Origin: an uncultured Aquimarina sp.
Lineage (GTDB): Bacteria; Bacteroidota; Bacteroidia; Flavobacteriales; Flavobacteriaceae
DNA length: 64,000 nt
Direction: 5' to 3'
Assembly (NCBI GenBank): GCA_947501475.1
Contig: CANMWA010000001.1
Span: 186,001 to 250,000 of the forward strand
Each line of letters opens with the position of its first letter. Within the stretch, counting starts at the first letter, position 1. The notes under the pieces are model-generated. The model worked only from the letters and a program-made list of their open reading frames with translations, was not told where the DNA came from and did not search any database. Of the stretch, positions 27,940 to 37,130 are shown in pieces. The position numbers and the translations under genes were made by a program.

Positions 27940-30066
27940 ATGAACACAGTTTCTTATATCGCTAAACATATTCCTGTTTCAGAAAAACAGATTATCAAGA
28001 CCGTTTCTTTGTTGAATGAAGGTGCGACAATTCCATTTATTGCCCGATATCGTAAAGAGATGACAGGTGATCTTGATGAGGTAGCTATTGGCGAAATCGT
28101 AAAATACAAAGCAGCCTTTGAAGCCCTTGAAAAGAGAAAAGAAAGTGTACTCTCTTCGATTAAAGAACAAGACGCATTAACTCCAGAGTTAGAAAAGAAA
28201 ATACAAGCTGCACAGACACTTACCCAGGTAGAAGATTTATATCTGCCCTACAAAAAGAAAAGAAAAACAAAAGCATCGGTAGCCAAAGAACAAGGGCTAG
28301 AACCATTAGCAAAAGTAATACTGCAACAAAAAGAAGAAGAAATCCTTTTTGTAGCTTCTCAATATTTGAATGATACTATTATCAATGAAGAACTGGCATT
28401 ACAAGGCGCAAGAGACATCATTGCAGAGTGGATTAATGAAGATGAAAAGATTAGAACCAGATTGCGTAGATTATACCAACGCAAAGCAAGTATCGCTTCG
28501 ACAGTAATCAAAACTAAAAAAGAAGAAACCGATGCTCAAAAATATCAGCAATATTTTGATTGGGAAGAACCACTGCATAAATGTCCTTCGCATCGACTAT
28601 TAGCAATTCTAAGAGCAGAAAACGAGAAAATTGTTAGAGTAAAGATTAGTGTTCCCGAAAATGATGCATTAGATATTATAGATGATGTGATGATTAAAAC
28701 CAACATAGAAGCTTGTACAGATCATATGTTTTTGGCAATTTCGGATGCATATAAGCGATTATTAATTCCTGCAATTTCTACAGAAGTGCTTAATCAAGCC
28801 AAAGAAAAGGCAGATGATAATGCGATTACTGTATTTGCTCAAAATTTGAAACAGCTATTACTAGCCTCTCCATTGGGACAAAAAAGAATATTAGCATTAG
28901 ATCCAGGCTTTAAATCAGGTTGCAAAGTAGTTTGTCTTGACGAGCAAGGAGACTTGTTACATAATGAAAACATCTATCCACATCCTCCTCAAAGAGAAAC
29001 TACTGGAGCTATTAAAAAGATACGATCATTAGTTAACGCATATAAAATTGAAGCTATTGGTATTGGCAATGGTACTGCCGCCAGAGAAACTGAAGCTTTT
29101 ATTAAAAAAATACCCTTTGATAATGCGATTCAAGTATTTATGGTTAACGAAAGTGGAGCATCGGTATATTCGGCATCAAAAATTGCAAGAGCAGAGTTTC
29201 CTAACTATGATGTTACTGTACGTGGTGCAGTTTCTATAGGAAGGAGATTGGCAGATCCGTTAGCAGAATTAGTGAAAATAGATCCCAAAGCAATAGGGGT
29301 AGGGCAGTATCAGCATGATGTAGATCAATCAAAGCTAAAAAATGAACTAGATACTGTAGTAATGAGCTGTGTAAATAGTGTAGGGATTAATGTTAATACG
29401 GCAAGTGTACCATTATTAAGCTATGTATCGGGTATTGGAGAAAAATTGGCAGAAAATATAGTTGCTTATCGATCAGAAAATGGAGCATTACAATCTCGAG
29501 ATGAACTTAAAAAAGTACCACGATTAGGAGGAAAAGCATACGAACAAGCAGCAGCTTTTCTTAGAATCACAAGCCCTAAAAACCCGCTAGATAACTCTGC
29601 TGTGCATCCAGAACGATATCAATTGGTTTCTAAAATGGCAAAAGATGCTGGCGTACCTTTAACTGATTTAATCGGTAATGCAACAGCAATTAAAAAAATA
29701 AAATTACAAAATTACATTACAGACGAAGTAGGACTGCCTACGCTAACCGATATTGTTAAGGAACTCGAAAAACCAGGAGTAGATCCAAGAAAAAAAGTAA
29801 CCGTTTTTGAGTTTGACCCTAATGTAAAAACTATAGGCGATGTAAAAGCCGGAATGAAACTGCCAGGTATCGTAAATAATATTACAAACTTTGGATGTTT
29901 TGTGGATATAGGTGTCAAAGAAAGTGGCCTGATTCATATTTCAAAATTGGCTAACGAATATATCAGTGATGTAAATGCCGTAGTACAATTACACCAACAT
30001 CTTATGGTTACCGTGATGAGTGTGGATATGGATAGAAAAAGAATTCAGTTATCTCTTATTGATTAA
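27940..30066 (+). CDS. tex: Tex-family RNA-binding transcription accessory protein
   Basis: 708 residues, close to the usual Tex length of about 720-780. Tex is a cytoplasmic nucleic-acid-binding protein. In order it shows the N-terminal helical domain (EGATIPFIARYRKEMTG, VEDLYLPYKKKRKTKA), the YqgF-like domain (ILALDPGFKSGCKVV near residue 315; AIGIGNGTAARETE), the helix-hairpin-helix segment (NVNTASVPLLSYVSGIGEKLA), and a C-terminal S1 RNA-binding domain at about 640-706 (MKLPGIVNNITNFGCFVDIG). The gene has a 97-bp upstream gap with a possible weak -7 element (TATATTTA) and a weak hairpin after the stop. Confidence 0.95.
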   Translation: MNTVSYIAKHIPVSEKQIIKTVSLLNEGATIPFIARYRKEMTGDLDEVAIGEIVKYKAAFEALEKRKESVLSSIKEQDALTPELEKKIQAAQTLTQVEDLYLPYKKKRKTKASVAKEQGLEPLAKVILQQKEEEILFVASQYLNDTIINEELALQGARDIIAEWINEDEKIRTRLRRLYQRKASIASTVIKTKKEETDAQKYQQYFDWEEPLHKCPSHRLLAILRAENEKIVRVKISVPENDALDIIDDVMIKTNIEACTDHMFLAISDAYKRLLIPAISTEVLNQAKEKADDNAITVFAQNLKQLLLASPLGQKRILALDPGFKSGCKVVCLDEQGDLLHNENIYPHPPQRETTGAIKKIRSLVNAYKIEAIGIGNGTAARETEAFIKKIPFDNAIQVFMVNESGASVYSASKIARAEFPNYDVTVRGAVSIGRRLADPLAELVKIDPKAIGVGQYQHDVDQSKLKNELDTVVMSCVNSVGINVNTASVPLLSYVSGIGEKLAENIVAYRSENGALQSRDELKKVPRLGGKAYEQAAAFLRITSPKNPLDNSAVHPERYQLVSKMAKDAGVPLTDLIGNATAIKKIKLQNYITDEVGLPTLTDIVKELEKPGVDPRKKVTVFEFDPNVKTIGDVKAGMKLPGIVNNITNFGCFVDIGVKESGLIHISKLANEYISDVNAVVQLHQHLMVTVMSVDMDRKRIQLSLID

Positions 30067-30071
30067 ATAAA

Positions 30072-30103
30072 ATATCCCAAAAATCTTCAAACCTTTGGGG
30101 TAT
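30072..30103 (+). terminator. Weak hairpin after tex
   Basis: ATATCCCAAA pairs with TTTGGGGTAT (one wobble) around a 12-nt loop, 6 bp after the tex stop codon. There is no strong T-run, so termination may be weak. Confidence 0.4.
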
Positions 30104-30372
30104 GTATTATTAAGATGTTATAAGAAATAAAAATATATAACAACTCAACAATAATGTTGTTAACAACTTAGGGCACTAATTTTTACACGAAGAACTATTC
30201 GGTTTGACCCCTAAAATGGCATTAAACTGTTTAACTTCTCGTTTATGAAATTGAAAAAATTTACGCAGAAAATAAAATTTGTTTTTTGGCTCTTTCATGA
30301 CTTTATGGTTTTGGTTATACTTTATTAGTATATCCAAGCAGCAAAAAATCACATTATTTTTGATTTTTTTAT

Positions 30373-30407
30373 AAAGGTCTCACAGGTTTTTAAAAATCGT
30401 GAGGCTT
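30373..30407. repeat. Imperfect palindrome, second copy of the dispersed hairpin
   Basis: The arms CTCACAGGTTTTT and AAAAATCGTGAG pair imperfectly. It matches the element at 23518-23552 over 35 nt at most positions. Confidence 0.5.
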
Positions 30408-30426
30408 GACAATAGTTTTTATAAAA

Positions 30427-30452
30427 AAACCCAACTCATATGAGTTGGGTTT
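30427..30452 (-). terminator. Rho-independent terminator of tatA
   Basis: A perfect palindrome centred at 30439/30440 (CCCAACTCATATGAGTTGGG core with A-T extensions). On the minus strand it is followed by a T-run (30423-30429), placing it 25 bp after the tatA stop codon. Confidence 0.85.
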
Positions 30453-30476
30453 AATCTATATATTTGATTTTCGAAA

Positions 30477-30668
30477 CTATTTTTTCTCATCAATCTCATT
30501 AGGCTCTTCCTCTTCTTTTGAAGCATCCTTAAATTCTTTTATTCCACTTCCAAGGCCTCTCATTAATTCAGGTATTTTCTTTCCTCCAAACAAAAGCAAT
30601 ACAATAGCCACAATTAAAGCAATTTGCCACGGGCCAATCATTCCTATAAATATACTTGATGCTATCAT
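30477..30668 (-). CDS. tatA: Twin-arginine translocase subunit TatA/TatE
   Basis: 63 residues, typical for a short TatA. TatA forms the protein-conducting element for folded, twin-arginine-signal proteins in the inner membrane. It has one N-terminal membrane helix (about 9-27), then the family's [23 protein letters not shown] hinge and amphipathic helix, and an acidic charged tail. The ATG at 30668 is preferred over the internal Met10 because [10 protein letters not shown] follows at the usual distance. A well-spaced promoter precedes it and a strong terminator follows, so it is probably monocistronic. No tatB or tatC is in the window. Confidence 0.95.
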   Translation of the reverse strand: MIASSIFIGMIGPWQIALIVAIVLLLFGGKKIPELMRGLGSGIKEFKDASKEEEEPNEIDEKK

Positions 30669-30687
30669 GATCTTAATTATTAGACTA

Positions 30688-30715
30688 CAAAGTTAGCAAG
30701 AAATGATCAAACCAA
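30688..30715 (-). promoter_or_regulatory. Candidate promoter of tatA
   Basis: On the minus strand a TTG (30715-30713) and TAACTTTG (30695-30688) are 17 nt apart, matching the Bacteroidota TTG / TAnnTTTG arrangement, 20 nt before the tatA start codon. Confidence 0.6.
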
Positions 30716-30885
30716 CACAAATAATATAATCTTTAACTAGATAAGTGAAGAATATTACAGCTATCTATGGTTCAATCCAAACATACAAAACGATAAAATG
30801 AGCACATTATATATATTTGTGATGTTAAAAAAACAATTGTAGCATAAATTTTCAATTTTAACAGACGAATTATATGTTAAAAACG

Positions 30886-30919
30886 TTGTATTTTGATATT
30901 AGTAGATTGCTTATATTTG
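30886..30919 (+). promoter_or_regulatory. Candidate promoter of the M23 peptidase operon
   Basis: TATATTTG at 30912-30919 is an exact -7 match with a TTG at 30886-30888 (23 nt spacing) or 30893-30895 (16 nt). The ATG at 30933 lies only 13 nt after the element, so the leader would be very short. Confidence 0.55.
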
Positions 30920-30932
30920 CTTTATATTACTT

Positions 30933-31805
30933 ATGGCTAAAAAGAAAAAAGAACAAAAAAGAATTACCAAAAAGCTACTTAATAAGTACCGCTTAGTTAT
31001 CCTTAATGAAGACACATTCGAGGAGAGGATTTCTTTTAAACTTAATAGACTTAATGTTTTTGTAATGATGACTATTACCTCAATAGTTTTGGTTGCAGGA
31101 ACTACTTTTTTAATAGCATTTACTCCGCTGCGAGAATATATCCCAGGGTATTCTTCTACTTCGCTTAATCTTAGAGCAGCAGAACTAGCCACCACAACAG
31201 ATTCTCTTGAGATAGCAATGAGCATAAACCATGAGTATTACAAGTCGATCAGAAAAGTATTGACTGGAGATGTAAAAACGGTAGAGTTTGATCTCGACTC
31301 GGCAATACAATCTCAAAAAATAAACCCTGAAGAAGTTGACTTAAGTCCATCTGACCAAGATATAAAGCTTCGTGAAGAAGTGTCAAAAGAAGATAAATAT
31401 AGTCTATTTGAAAGCGAAAAATATAGTACCGATTTTTCATTATTTCCTCCGGTAAAAGGTAATGTTACTTCTGGCTATAATATGAATGAAAAACATTATG
31501 GTATTGATGTGGCAGTGCCCAAGGATACGCCAGTAAAATCCGCATCTTATGGGACCGTTATTTTTGCTGAATGGACTGCACAAACAGGCCACGTAATTAT
31601 AATTAAGCACAGTAATAACCTCCTTACGGTATACAAACATAATGCATCTCTTAGCAAGCAACAAGGAGAGCAAGTTAAAGCAGGAGAGGTAATTGCTACA
31701 GCAGGATCTACGGGAGAGTTATCTACAGGACCACATTTGCATTTTGAATTATGGAGAGACGGATATCCAACAGATCCGACTAATTTTATTGATTTTGAAC
31801 AATAA
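30933..31805 (+). CDS. M23-family (LytM-type) peptidoglycan endopeptidase, membrane anchored
   Basis: 290 residues. A very basic N-terminus (MAKKKKEQKRITKK) precedes one membrane segment at about 45-68, which would anchor the protein in the inner membrane with the rest in the periplasm. A central helical segment (about 85-160) is probably coiled coil. The M23 domain spans about 170-285, with zinc ligands visible in HYGIDVA (His188, Asp192) and HLHFE (His268, His270); the set is complete, so an active enzyme is likely. It resembles the cell-wall peptidases of Bacteroidota that cut peptide cross-links. It leads a run of four genes with 2-23 bp gaps ending in a Wzz-like gene. Confidence 0.92.
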   Translation: MAKKKKEQKRITKKLLNKYRLVILNEDTFEERISFKLNRLNVFVMMTITSIVLVAGTTFLIAFTPLREYIPGYSSTSLNLRAAELATTTDSLEIAMSINHEYYKSIRKVLTGDVKTVEFDLDSAIQSQKINPEEVDLSPSDQDIKLREEVSKEDKYSLFESEKYSTDFSLFPPVKGNVTSGYNMNEKHYGIDVAVPKDTPVKSASYGTVIFAEWTAQTGHVIIIKHSNNLLTVYKHNASLSKQQGEQVKAGEVIATAGSTGELSTGPHLHFELWRDGYPTDPTNFIDFEQ

Positions 31806-31807
31806 CT

Positions 31808-33307
31808 ATGTCTTTAAAAGCATTAGGAGCTCGATTATTTGCTAAACGAATTCGCAAAAAAATTAACAAATGGGCTTTAGATCCCATCAACACACAACAA
31901 CGTGTCTTTAAAAATCTTATTGAAACAGCTCAACACACAGTTTTTGGTATAGATCATAACTTTCAAGAAATAAAATCATATTCGGATTTTGCCAACAACG
32001 TTCCTATACGAGATTATGAACAATTAAAACCGTATGTTGACCGAGTTGTCGATGGAGAAAAAAACATCCTTTGGCCAGGTAAGCCATTATATTTTGCAAA
32101 AACATCAGGAACCACAAGTGGAGCAAAGTATATCCCACTAACCGCAGCATCTATGCCAACACACATTAGGGCAGCACGTAATGCAATTTTATGCTATATA
32201 GAAGAAACGGGAAAAGCTACATTTGTAGATGGTAGCATGATATTTCTGCAAGGAAGTCCTGAATTAAATGAAAAAAACGGAGTAAAATTAGGTCGATTAT
32301 CAGGTATTGTTGCACATTATGTACCTAAGTATTTACAAAAGAATCGTATGCCAAGTTGGGAGACCAATTGTATCGAAGATTGGGAAGAAAAAGTTGATGC
32401 CATTGTTGAAGAAACTGTAGATCAGAATATGACTATAATTAGTGGTATTCCGCCATGGGTGCAGATGTATTTTGAAAGACTTCAGAAAAAAACAAACAAA
32501 AAAATAGGAGAGCTGTTTAAAAATTTTGAATTGTTTATCTATGGAGGAGTAAATTTTGAACCCTATAAAAGCACATTCGAAAAACTTATAGGAAGAAAAG
32601 TAGCTGGGATCGAGTTATATCCAGCTTCTGAAGGCTTTTTTGCGTTTCAAGACAAACAAAATGTAGAAGGGATGCTGTTACAATTAGATTCTGGGATGTT
32701 CTACGAATTTGTACAGGCAGATCAGTTTTTTGAAGAAAACCCAAAGCGATTAACAATTGGAGAAGTAGAGGTAGGTGTAAATTATGTAATGCTAATCTCA
32801 ACAAATGCAGGGCTATGGGCCTATAATATTGGAGACACAATACTATTTACCAGTGTTTCACCATATAGAGTGGTAGTATCTGGTAGAATAAAACATTTTA
32901 TATCTGCATTTGGCGAACATGTGATTGGTAAAGAGGTCGAGCAGGCACTTAAAGCAGCAGCAGAAACAACAGGAGTATTGATTAATGATTTTACGGTGGC
33001 TCCGCAAGTCAATCCAGAAGATTCGGATTTACCATATCATGAGTGGTTTATTGAATTTCAGGAAGAACCAAAAAATATAGATGCACTAGCATTAGAAGTA
33101 GATAAATCCTTGAGGAAACAGAATTCATATTACGATGATTTGATTGAAGGTAAGATCTTAAGAAAATTAAAAATATCCAGAGTTCCAAAAGACGGATTTA
33201 AGAATTATATGAAATCTATTGGTAAACTAGGGGGTCAAAATAAGCTTCCTAGACTTTCTAATGACAGAAATATTGCAGATGTACTCACTGCTATGATAGA
33301 CAAATAA
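31808..33307 (+). CDS. GH3-family acyl-adenylate-forming enzyme (auxin-responsive GH3-like)
   Basis: 499 residues, typical of bacterial GH3-like proteins. The ANL-type ATP-binding motif is visible as TSGTTSGAKYIPLT at about 99-112, followed by IYGGVNFEPYKSTFEKLIG, ELYPASEGFFAFQ and a YNIGDTILFTS segment, all diagnostic of GH3 proteins. Plant GH3 enzymes link amino acids to acyl acids such as auxin through an acyl-adenylate. The substrate of the widely conserved Bacteroidota versions is not known to me. The gene starts 2 bp after the M23 peptidase and is followed 23 bp later by the 33331 gene. Confidence 0.88.
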   Translation: MSLKALGARLFAKRIRKKINKWALDPINTQQRVFKNLIETAQHTVFGIDHNFQEIKSYSDFANNVPIRDYEQLKPYVDRVVDGEKNILWPGKPLYFAKTSGTTSGAKYIPLTAASMPTHIRAARNAILCYIEETGKATFVDGSMIFLQGSPELNEKNGVKLGRLSGIVAHYVPKYLQKNRMPSWETNCIEDWEEKVDAIVEETVDQNMTIISGIPPWVQMYFERLQKKTNKKIGELFKNFELFIYGGVNFEPYKSTFEKLIGRKVAGIELYPASEGFFAFQDKQNVEGMLLQLDSGMFYEFVQADQFFEENPKRLTIGEVEVGVNYVMLISTNAGLWAYNIGDTILFTSVSPYRVVVSGRIKHFISAFGEHVIGKEVEQALKAAAETTGVLINDFTVAPQVNPEDSDLPYHEWFIEFQEEPKNIDALALEVDKSLRKQNSYYDDLIEGKILRKLKISRVPKDGFKNYMKSIGKLGGQNKLPRLSNDRNIADVLTAMIDK

Positions 33308-33330
33308 GCTATATTTGCTACGAAAAACTT

Positions 33331-35025
33331 ATGGCGAATCTTATACGACAAGGAAGAACAAGAGCTCAAGAAAGTTCGAGTGCAATAGAACGCATGTACA
33401 TCACAATGCGTCATCTTTTTAACAGAGGTTTTTATAAACCGATGGGGGTTTCTGGTGACACACTTAGAGAAGCATTGTTAACACTGCGTCCAGAAATTTA
33501 TGGTTCTGTAGCAGAAGAAAAAGCAGAACTCGATGGCTTATTATATGTTATAGATCGTTTGCCTTATGGTATAGAAGAATGCAGATACATAAATCTTACA
33601 AGCGAAGAAGGATATAAAAACTCTCATTTTAAAGCTATTGTTCCTCCTAAAAGACGCAGAAATTGTTACCGTATTGATGAAGAGCAAATGAATATAGAGA
33701 TTACTCGCGGTCGCTCAGAGATTTACGATATTCTTACACACCTTACTTTTCTTTTTGTAGAATCACACAAAATCATGAATCAAGTAGTGATTAATGAACA
33801 AGGAAATGTAACACGTGATTGGCAAAAGCTTGAAAAAGCAGTACTGTCAAAAAAAGACCTAACCAAGGCAGAAAGAGAAGTAGCATTAACCCATACGGCT
33901 AATATATTGGGTCGAACATTTGAAGAAGTTACCTCTGTTTATGATAGTTTTTCTTGCCCCGAGAATAAAGAAAGATTTTTACATATCATTTACTGGTTAG
34001 GTAAATTAGCGATAGAAGAATCAATAGAAGATAAAAAACGAATTGTAACCTTTAGCCCTGTTCTTAGGGAGCGATTGGGCCATCATATTCATGGTGAAAT
34101 ATGGGCAAATGCCATCAAAAAAGAGTTAGAAAAACTAAACCTGTTAGAGCGTCCAATTCATATCATCAGTGCAAATATGCATAGTGTAATGAATACATTA
34201 TACGCACCAATTGCATTAAAAACCGAACTTAAGAACAAAAGCATTTTTGATGTTTATGAATTGCTTAGCGATAATAAAAATGATAAACTAAGAACCAAAG
34301 TTCAAAAATTGGCATTGCAAAAAGGGATGACCTATATCGAAGATCATAGTGGCGCAAACATCAATGTTCAATTATTTGATACAGCGGCTTACCCAGGTGA
34401 AGAATATTCAGATCTGATTACAGATCTTGATAAAGATAAAAAACCAGTCATCATCGTAATGGATTATGCTTTTGGAGAGCAAGCATATGAAACCATGGAT
34501 GAATTATTAAAACCATACATTACAGATCTTGGAAATAAAAATCATGTAGATGTAAGATCCGTATCCATTATGGGTAAAGCAGGCATTTTAGAAGGCGGCA
34601 AAGGAGATATTATGATACCGTCTGCTCATGTTTTTGAAGGTACAGCAGATAATTATCCTTTTAAAAATCAACTAAAGAAAAAAGACTTAGAGGGGCATGG
34701 CATAGATATTTATGATGGAGCGATGATTACGGTTTTAGGAACCTCTTTGCAAAATAGAGATATTCTAAAATTCTTTCATGACTCTACCTGGAATGTGATA
34801 GGATTAGAAATGGAAGGAGCGCACTATCAAAAAGCAATCCAATCTGCCTCAAAACTAAGAGGCAGCATAAGCTCGAAAGTAAAAGTGAGATATGCATATT
34901 ATGCGTCTGATAACCCATTAGAAACAGGAAGTACATTAGCATCTGGAGGACTGGGTACAACAGGAGTAAAACCCACATATCTAATTACAGAAAAAATCAT
35001 AGAACAAATATTCAAAGAACGATAA
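33331..35025 (+). CDS. Conserved Bacteroidota protein (DUF6909-like) with a nucleoside phosphorylase-like C-terminal region
   Basis: 564 residues, no signal peptide or membrane segment, so probably cytoplasmic. I recognise it as a conserved Bacteroidota protein, from memory possibly DUF6909. The N-terminal 300 residues are mostly helical, with clusters such as RNCYRIDEEQMNIEITRGRSE. The C-terminal part carries motifs that recall nucleoside phosphorylases and AMP nucleosidase: IMGKAGILEGGKGDIMIP (GKAG from 415, GDIMIP 425-430), AMITVLGTS, and GLEMEGAHYQKAI from 491, like the purine-site EMEGA motif of MTAN and PNP enzymes. Only the motifs are seen; the reaction is not established. It lies 23 bp after the GH3 gene and 2 bp before the Wzz-like gene. 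Confidence 0.65.
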   Translation: MANLIRQGRTRAQESSSAIERMYITMRHLFNRGFYKPMGVSGDTLREALLTLRPEIYGSVAEEKAELDGLLYVIDRLPYGIEECRYINLTSEEGYKNSHFKAIVPPKRRRNCYRIDEEQMNIEITRGRSEIYDILTHLTFLFVESHKIMNQVVINEQGNVTRDWQKLEKAVLSKKDLTKAEREVALTHTANILGRTFEEVTSVYDSFSCPENKERFLHIIYWLGKLAIEESIEDKKRIVTFSPVLRERLGHHIHGEIWANAIKKELEKLNLLERPIHIISANMHSVMNTLYAPIALKTELKNKSIFDVYELLSDNKNDKLRTKVQKLALQKGMTYIEDHSGANINVQLFDTAAYPGEEYSDLITDLDKDKKPVIIVMDYAFGEQAYETMDELLKPYITDLGNKNHVDVRSVSIMGKAGILEGGKGDIMIPSAHVFEGTADNYPFKNQLKKKDLEGHGIDIYDGAMITVLGTSLQNRDILKFFHDSTWNVIGLEMEGAHYQKAIQSASKLRGSISSKVKVRYAYYASDNPLETGSTLASGGLGTTGVKPTYLITEKIIEQIFKER

Positions 35026-35027
35026 AA

Positions 35028-36014
35028 ATGAGTCAAAATAACCAGAACGAAGAGATAGATTTAATGCAACTTTTTGGAATGATAAAGGAGTTTTTTAGGA
35101 AATTCCTAAGATTAATCGTTTTAGTTGTTGCTTTCTATAAGAAAAAATGGGTGCTGTTTTTGATTTTATCTCTAATAGGTGGAGGGATAGGGTTTTTTAT
35201 GGATCAATTTCAGGATAAGAAAGATAGTTATGTACAAGAAATTATTATTGCTCCGAAATATAATTCTACAGAGTATGTTTATGATTTTATTGATGATTTA
35301 GAAGATAATTTTAAAGACACTATTTTTTTACGCAATCTTGGCTTAAGACCTGAACAGGTAGAATCTGTAAAAGAATTTGTTTTAGAACCTATCATAGAAC
35401 CTACCGATGTTTTGGGTGAATTAAAAGAAACCTATGAAGATAAAGGATCTTTTGTCAAGGAATACGATGAAAAGATGCTAAAAGAAAAAAAATACAGAAA
35501 TTTTTACCAAAAGCACAAGTTAACAATATCTTTTACAAACAGGAATGCCGATAATCATATGGTTGCAAAATCTGTTTTTGAATATATAAAATCGAATAAT
35601 TATTTTAAAAATAAATTGGATTTAGGACTAAAGCAAACTGAGAAAAACTTACAACAAAACAGAAAGTCGATGCAGTTCATTAATGAATATTTAACTAATT
35701 TAAGTAAAAACCCATCTCAAGTTGAAGATAGATATGTTTTTTCTTATGCTTCAGAATCTGAATCACCCATAATTTCTTCATTACTTGAACGAAAAGAAAT
35801 GCTTTTAGAAACAATTAACACAGAAGAAGATCACTTACTGTTTGAGAAAGAAGTAATAACTATTGTTGATTATGGAAACATTATTTCAAAACGTAAGAAC
35901 CTAATAAGAAGAATGTTGTTAATTATGCCATTACTTTTTATTGGATTAGTTTCTTCGGTCTATTTATTTAAGTATCTATCTAGAGAGGTAAATAAATTTG
36001 TAAATAATGAATAA
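35028..36014 (+). CDS. Wzz-like chain-length determinant membrane protein
   Basis: 328 residues with two membrane segments, at about 43-60 and 297-315, framing a large central region that contains coiled-coil stretches (about 195-225). This N-in, periplasmic loop, C-in layout is that of polysaccharide co-polymerases of the Wzz family, which set O-antigen or capsule chain length in the inner membrane. The usual Pro/Gly-rich motif before the second membrane segment is not obvious, and identity to known Wzz proteins is low as far as I can tell. It is the last gene of the M23 run but sits directly before the polysaccharide locus at 36123, consistent with the role. Confidence 0.7.
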   Translation: MSQNNQNEEIDLMQLFGMIKEFFRKFLRLIVLVVAFYKKKWVLFLILSLIGGGIGFFMDQFQDKKDSYVQEIIIAPKYNSTEYVYDFIDDLEDNFKDTIFLRNLGLRPEQVESVKEFVLEPIIEPTDVLGELKETYEDKGSFVKEYDEKMLKEKKYRNFYQKHKLTISFTNRNADNHMVAKSVFEYIKSNNYFKNKLDLGLKQTEKNLQQNRKSMQFINEYLTNLSKNPSQVEDRYVFSYASESESPIISSLLERKEMLLETINTEEDHLLFEKEVITIVDYGNIISKRKNLIRRMLLIMPLLFIGLVSSVYLFKYLSREVNKFVNNE

Positions 36015-36071
36015 AAACTTCTAATTAAGTATTAAAGTGGTTTTTACAGTTCTATTTACTTAAATCAATAG

Positions 36072-36079
36072 TATGTTTG
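36072..36079 (+). promoter_or_regulatory. Candidate -7 element at the head of the polysaccharide locus
   Basis: TATGTTTG matches TAnnTTTG exactly and lies 43 nt before the rfbB start codon. No good -33 TTG is visible. Confidence 0.4.
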
Positions 36080-36122
36080 ATTGAAGGAATGAAATTGTTA
36101 GAAATTTATATTTAAATAAATT

Positions 36123-37130
36123 ATGAAAAATATTTTAATAACGGGTGGAGCAGGGTTTATAGGATCAAATTTTGTGAATTTTATCTCTAAAAACTCTTCT
36201 GCAAGAATTATTAATCTCGACAAACTTACCTATGCTGCAGATCTCAATAATATTGAAGTAGCTAATGGTAGCGATTACTCTTTTATCAAGGGAGATATTT
36301 GTAATTGGAAAGAGGTTAAAAATATATTTCTAGAATATAAAATTGATGCTGTAGTTCATTTTGCAGCAGAGTCGCACGTTGATAATTCTATATCAGGACC
36401 CAAAGCTTTTGTAGACACTAATATTGTGGGCACATTTAATCTCCTACAAGCTGCTTATCAAACATGGATGAAAGCACCTGGCGAATTTAATTCTGGATAT
36501 GAAAATGCAAGATTTTTACATGTTTCAACAGATGAAGTATATGGAACATTAGGTAAAACAGGGCTTTTTACTGAAAACACACCCTATGCTCCAAATAGCC
36601 CATATAGTGCTTCAAAAGCATCATCAGATATGTTAGTTCGAAGTTACTTTCACACCTATGGTTTGCCGGTAGTGACTACAAATTGCTCAAACAATTATGG
36701 TCCTAGACAGCATGACGAAAAGTTAATACCAACCATTATAAGAAAAGCCCTTAACGAAGAAAATATTCCAATCTATGGTGATGGTAAAAACATAAGAGAC
36801 TGGTTATATGTTTTGGATCACTGTAAGGGCATAGACTTGGTTTTAAGAAAAGGAAAAACAGGAGAAACTTACAATATTGGGGGCGAAAATGAAAGAGAAA
36901 ATATTTATATAGCCACTAAGATTTGTGAACTATTAGATAAAATTAATCCAAGGAAAAATAATAATTCATATAATGACTTAATTACCTTTGTTAAGGATAG
37001 ACCAGGACATGATTTTCGATATGCTATAGATGCTTCAAAAATAGAAAATGAATTAGGGTGGAGCGCCGAGGAAAATTTTGAATCAGGAATTGAAAAAACA
37101 ATTAAGTGGTACTTGAAAAAAATGTCGTAA
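36123..37130 (+). CDS. rfbB: dTDP-glucose 4,6-dehydratase
   Basis: 335 residues. It converts dTDP-glucose to dTDP-4-keto-6-deoxyglucose, the second step of dTDP-rhamnose synthesis and the branch point to dTDP-amino sugars. It is an extended short-chain dehydrogenase with the NAD site GGAGFIGSN at residues 8-16, HFAAESHVDNS, the STDEVYG catalytic loop, and Tyr161/Lys165 in YSASKAS; NCSNNYGPRQHDEKLIP follows. All family marks are present. The product feeds rfbC/rfbD and probably also the wecE-type transaminase at 46902. A 150-bp gap separates it from rfbA. Confidence 0.96.
   Translation: MKNILITGGAGFIGSNFVNFISKNSSARIINLDKLTYAADLNNIEVANGSDYSFIKGDICNWKEVKNIFLEYKIDAVVHFAAESHVDNSISGPKAFVDTNIVGTFNLLQAAYQTWMKAPGEFNSGYENARFLHVSTDEVYGTLGKTGLFTENTPYAPNSPYSASKASSDMLVRSYFHTYGLPVVTTNCSNNYGPRQHDEKLIPTIIRKALNEENIPIYGDGKNIRDWLYVLDHCKGIDLVLRKGKTGETYNIGGENERENIYIATKICELLDKINPRKNNNSYNDLITFVKDRPGHDFRYAIDASKIENELGWSAEENFESGIEKTIKWYLKKMS

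Larger units (their letters stand above)
30067..30476. other. tex-tatA convergent intergenic region (410 bp)
   Basis: It contains the weak hairpin after tex (30072-30103), an imperfect palindrome (30373-30407) and the tatA terminator (30427-30452). A short GTTGTTAACAAC palindrome lies near 30155-30167. The rest is AT-rich with no supported ORF or RNA gene. Confidence 0.5.

Noticed and set aside
30406..30696. 96-residue plus-strand ORF
   Set aside because: Opposite tatA and its terminator; tatA has promoter, terminator and clear family motifs.
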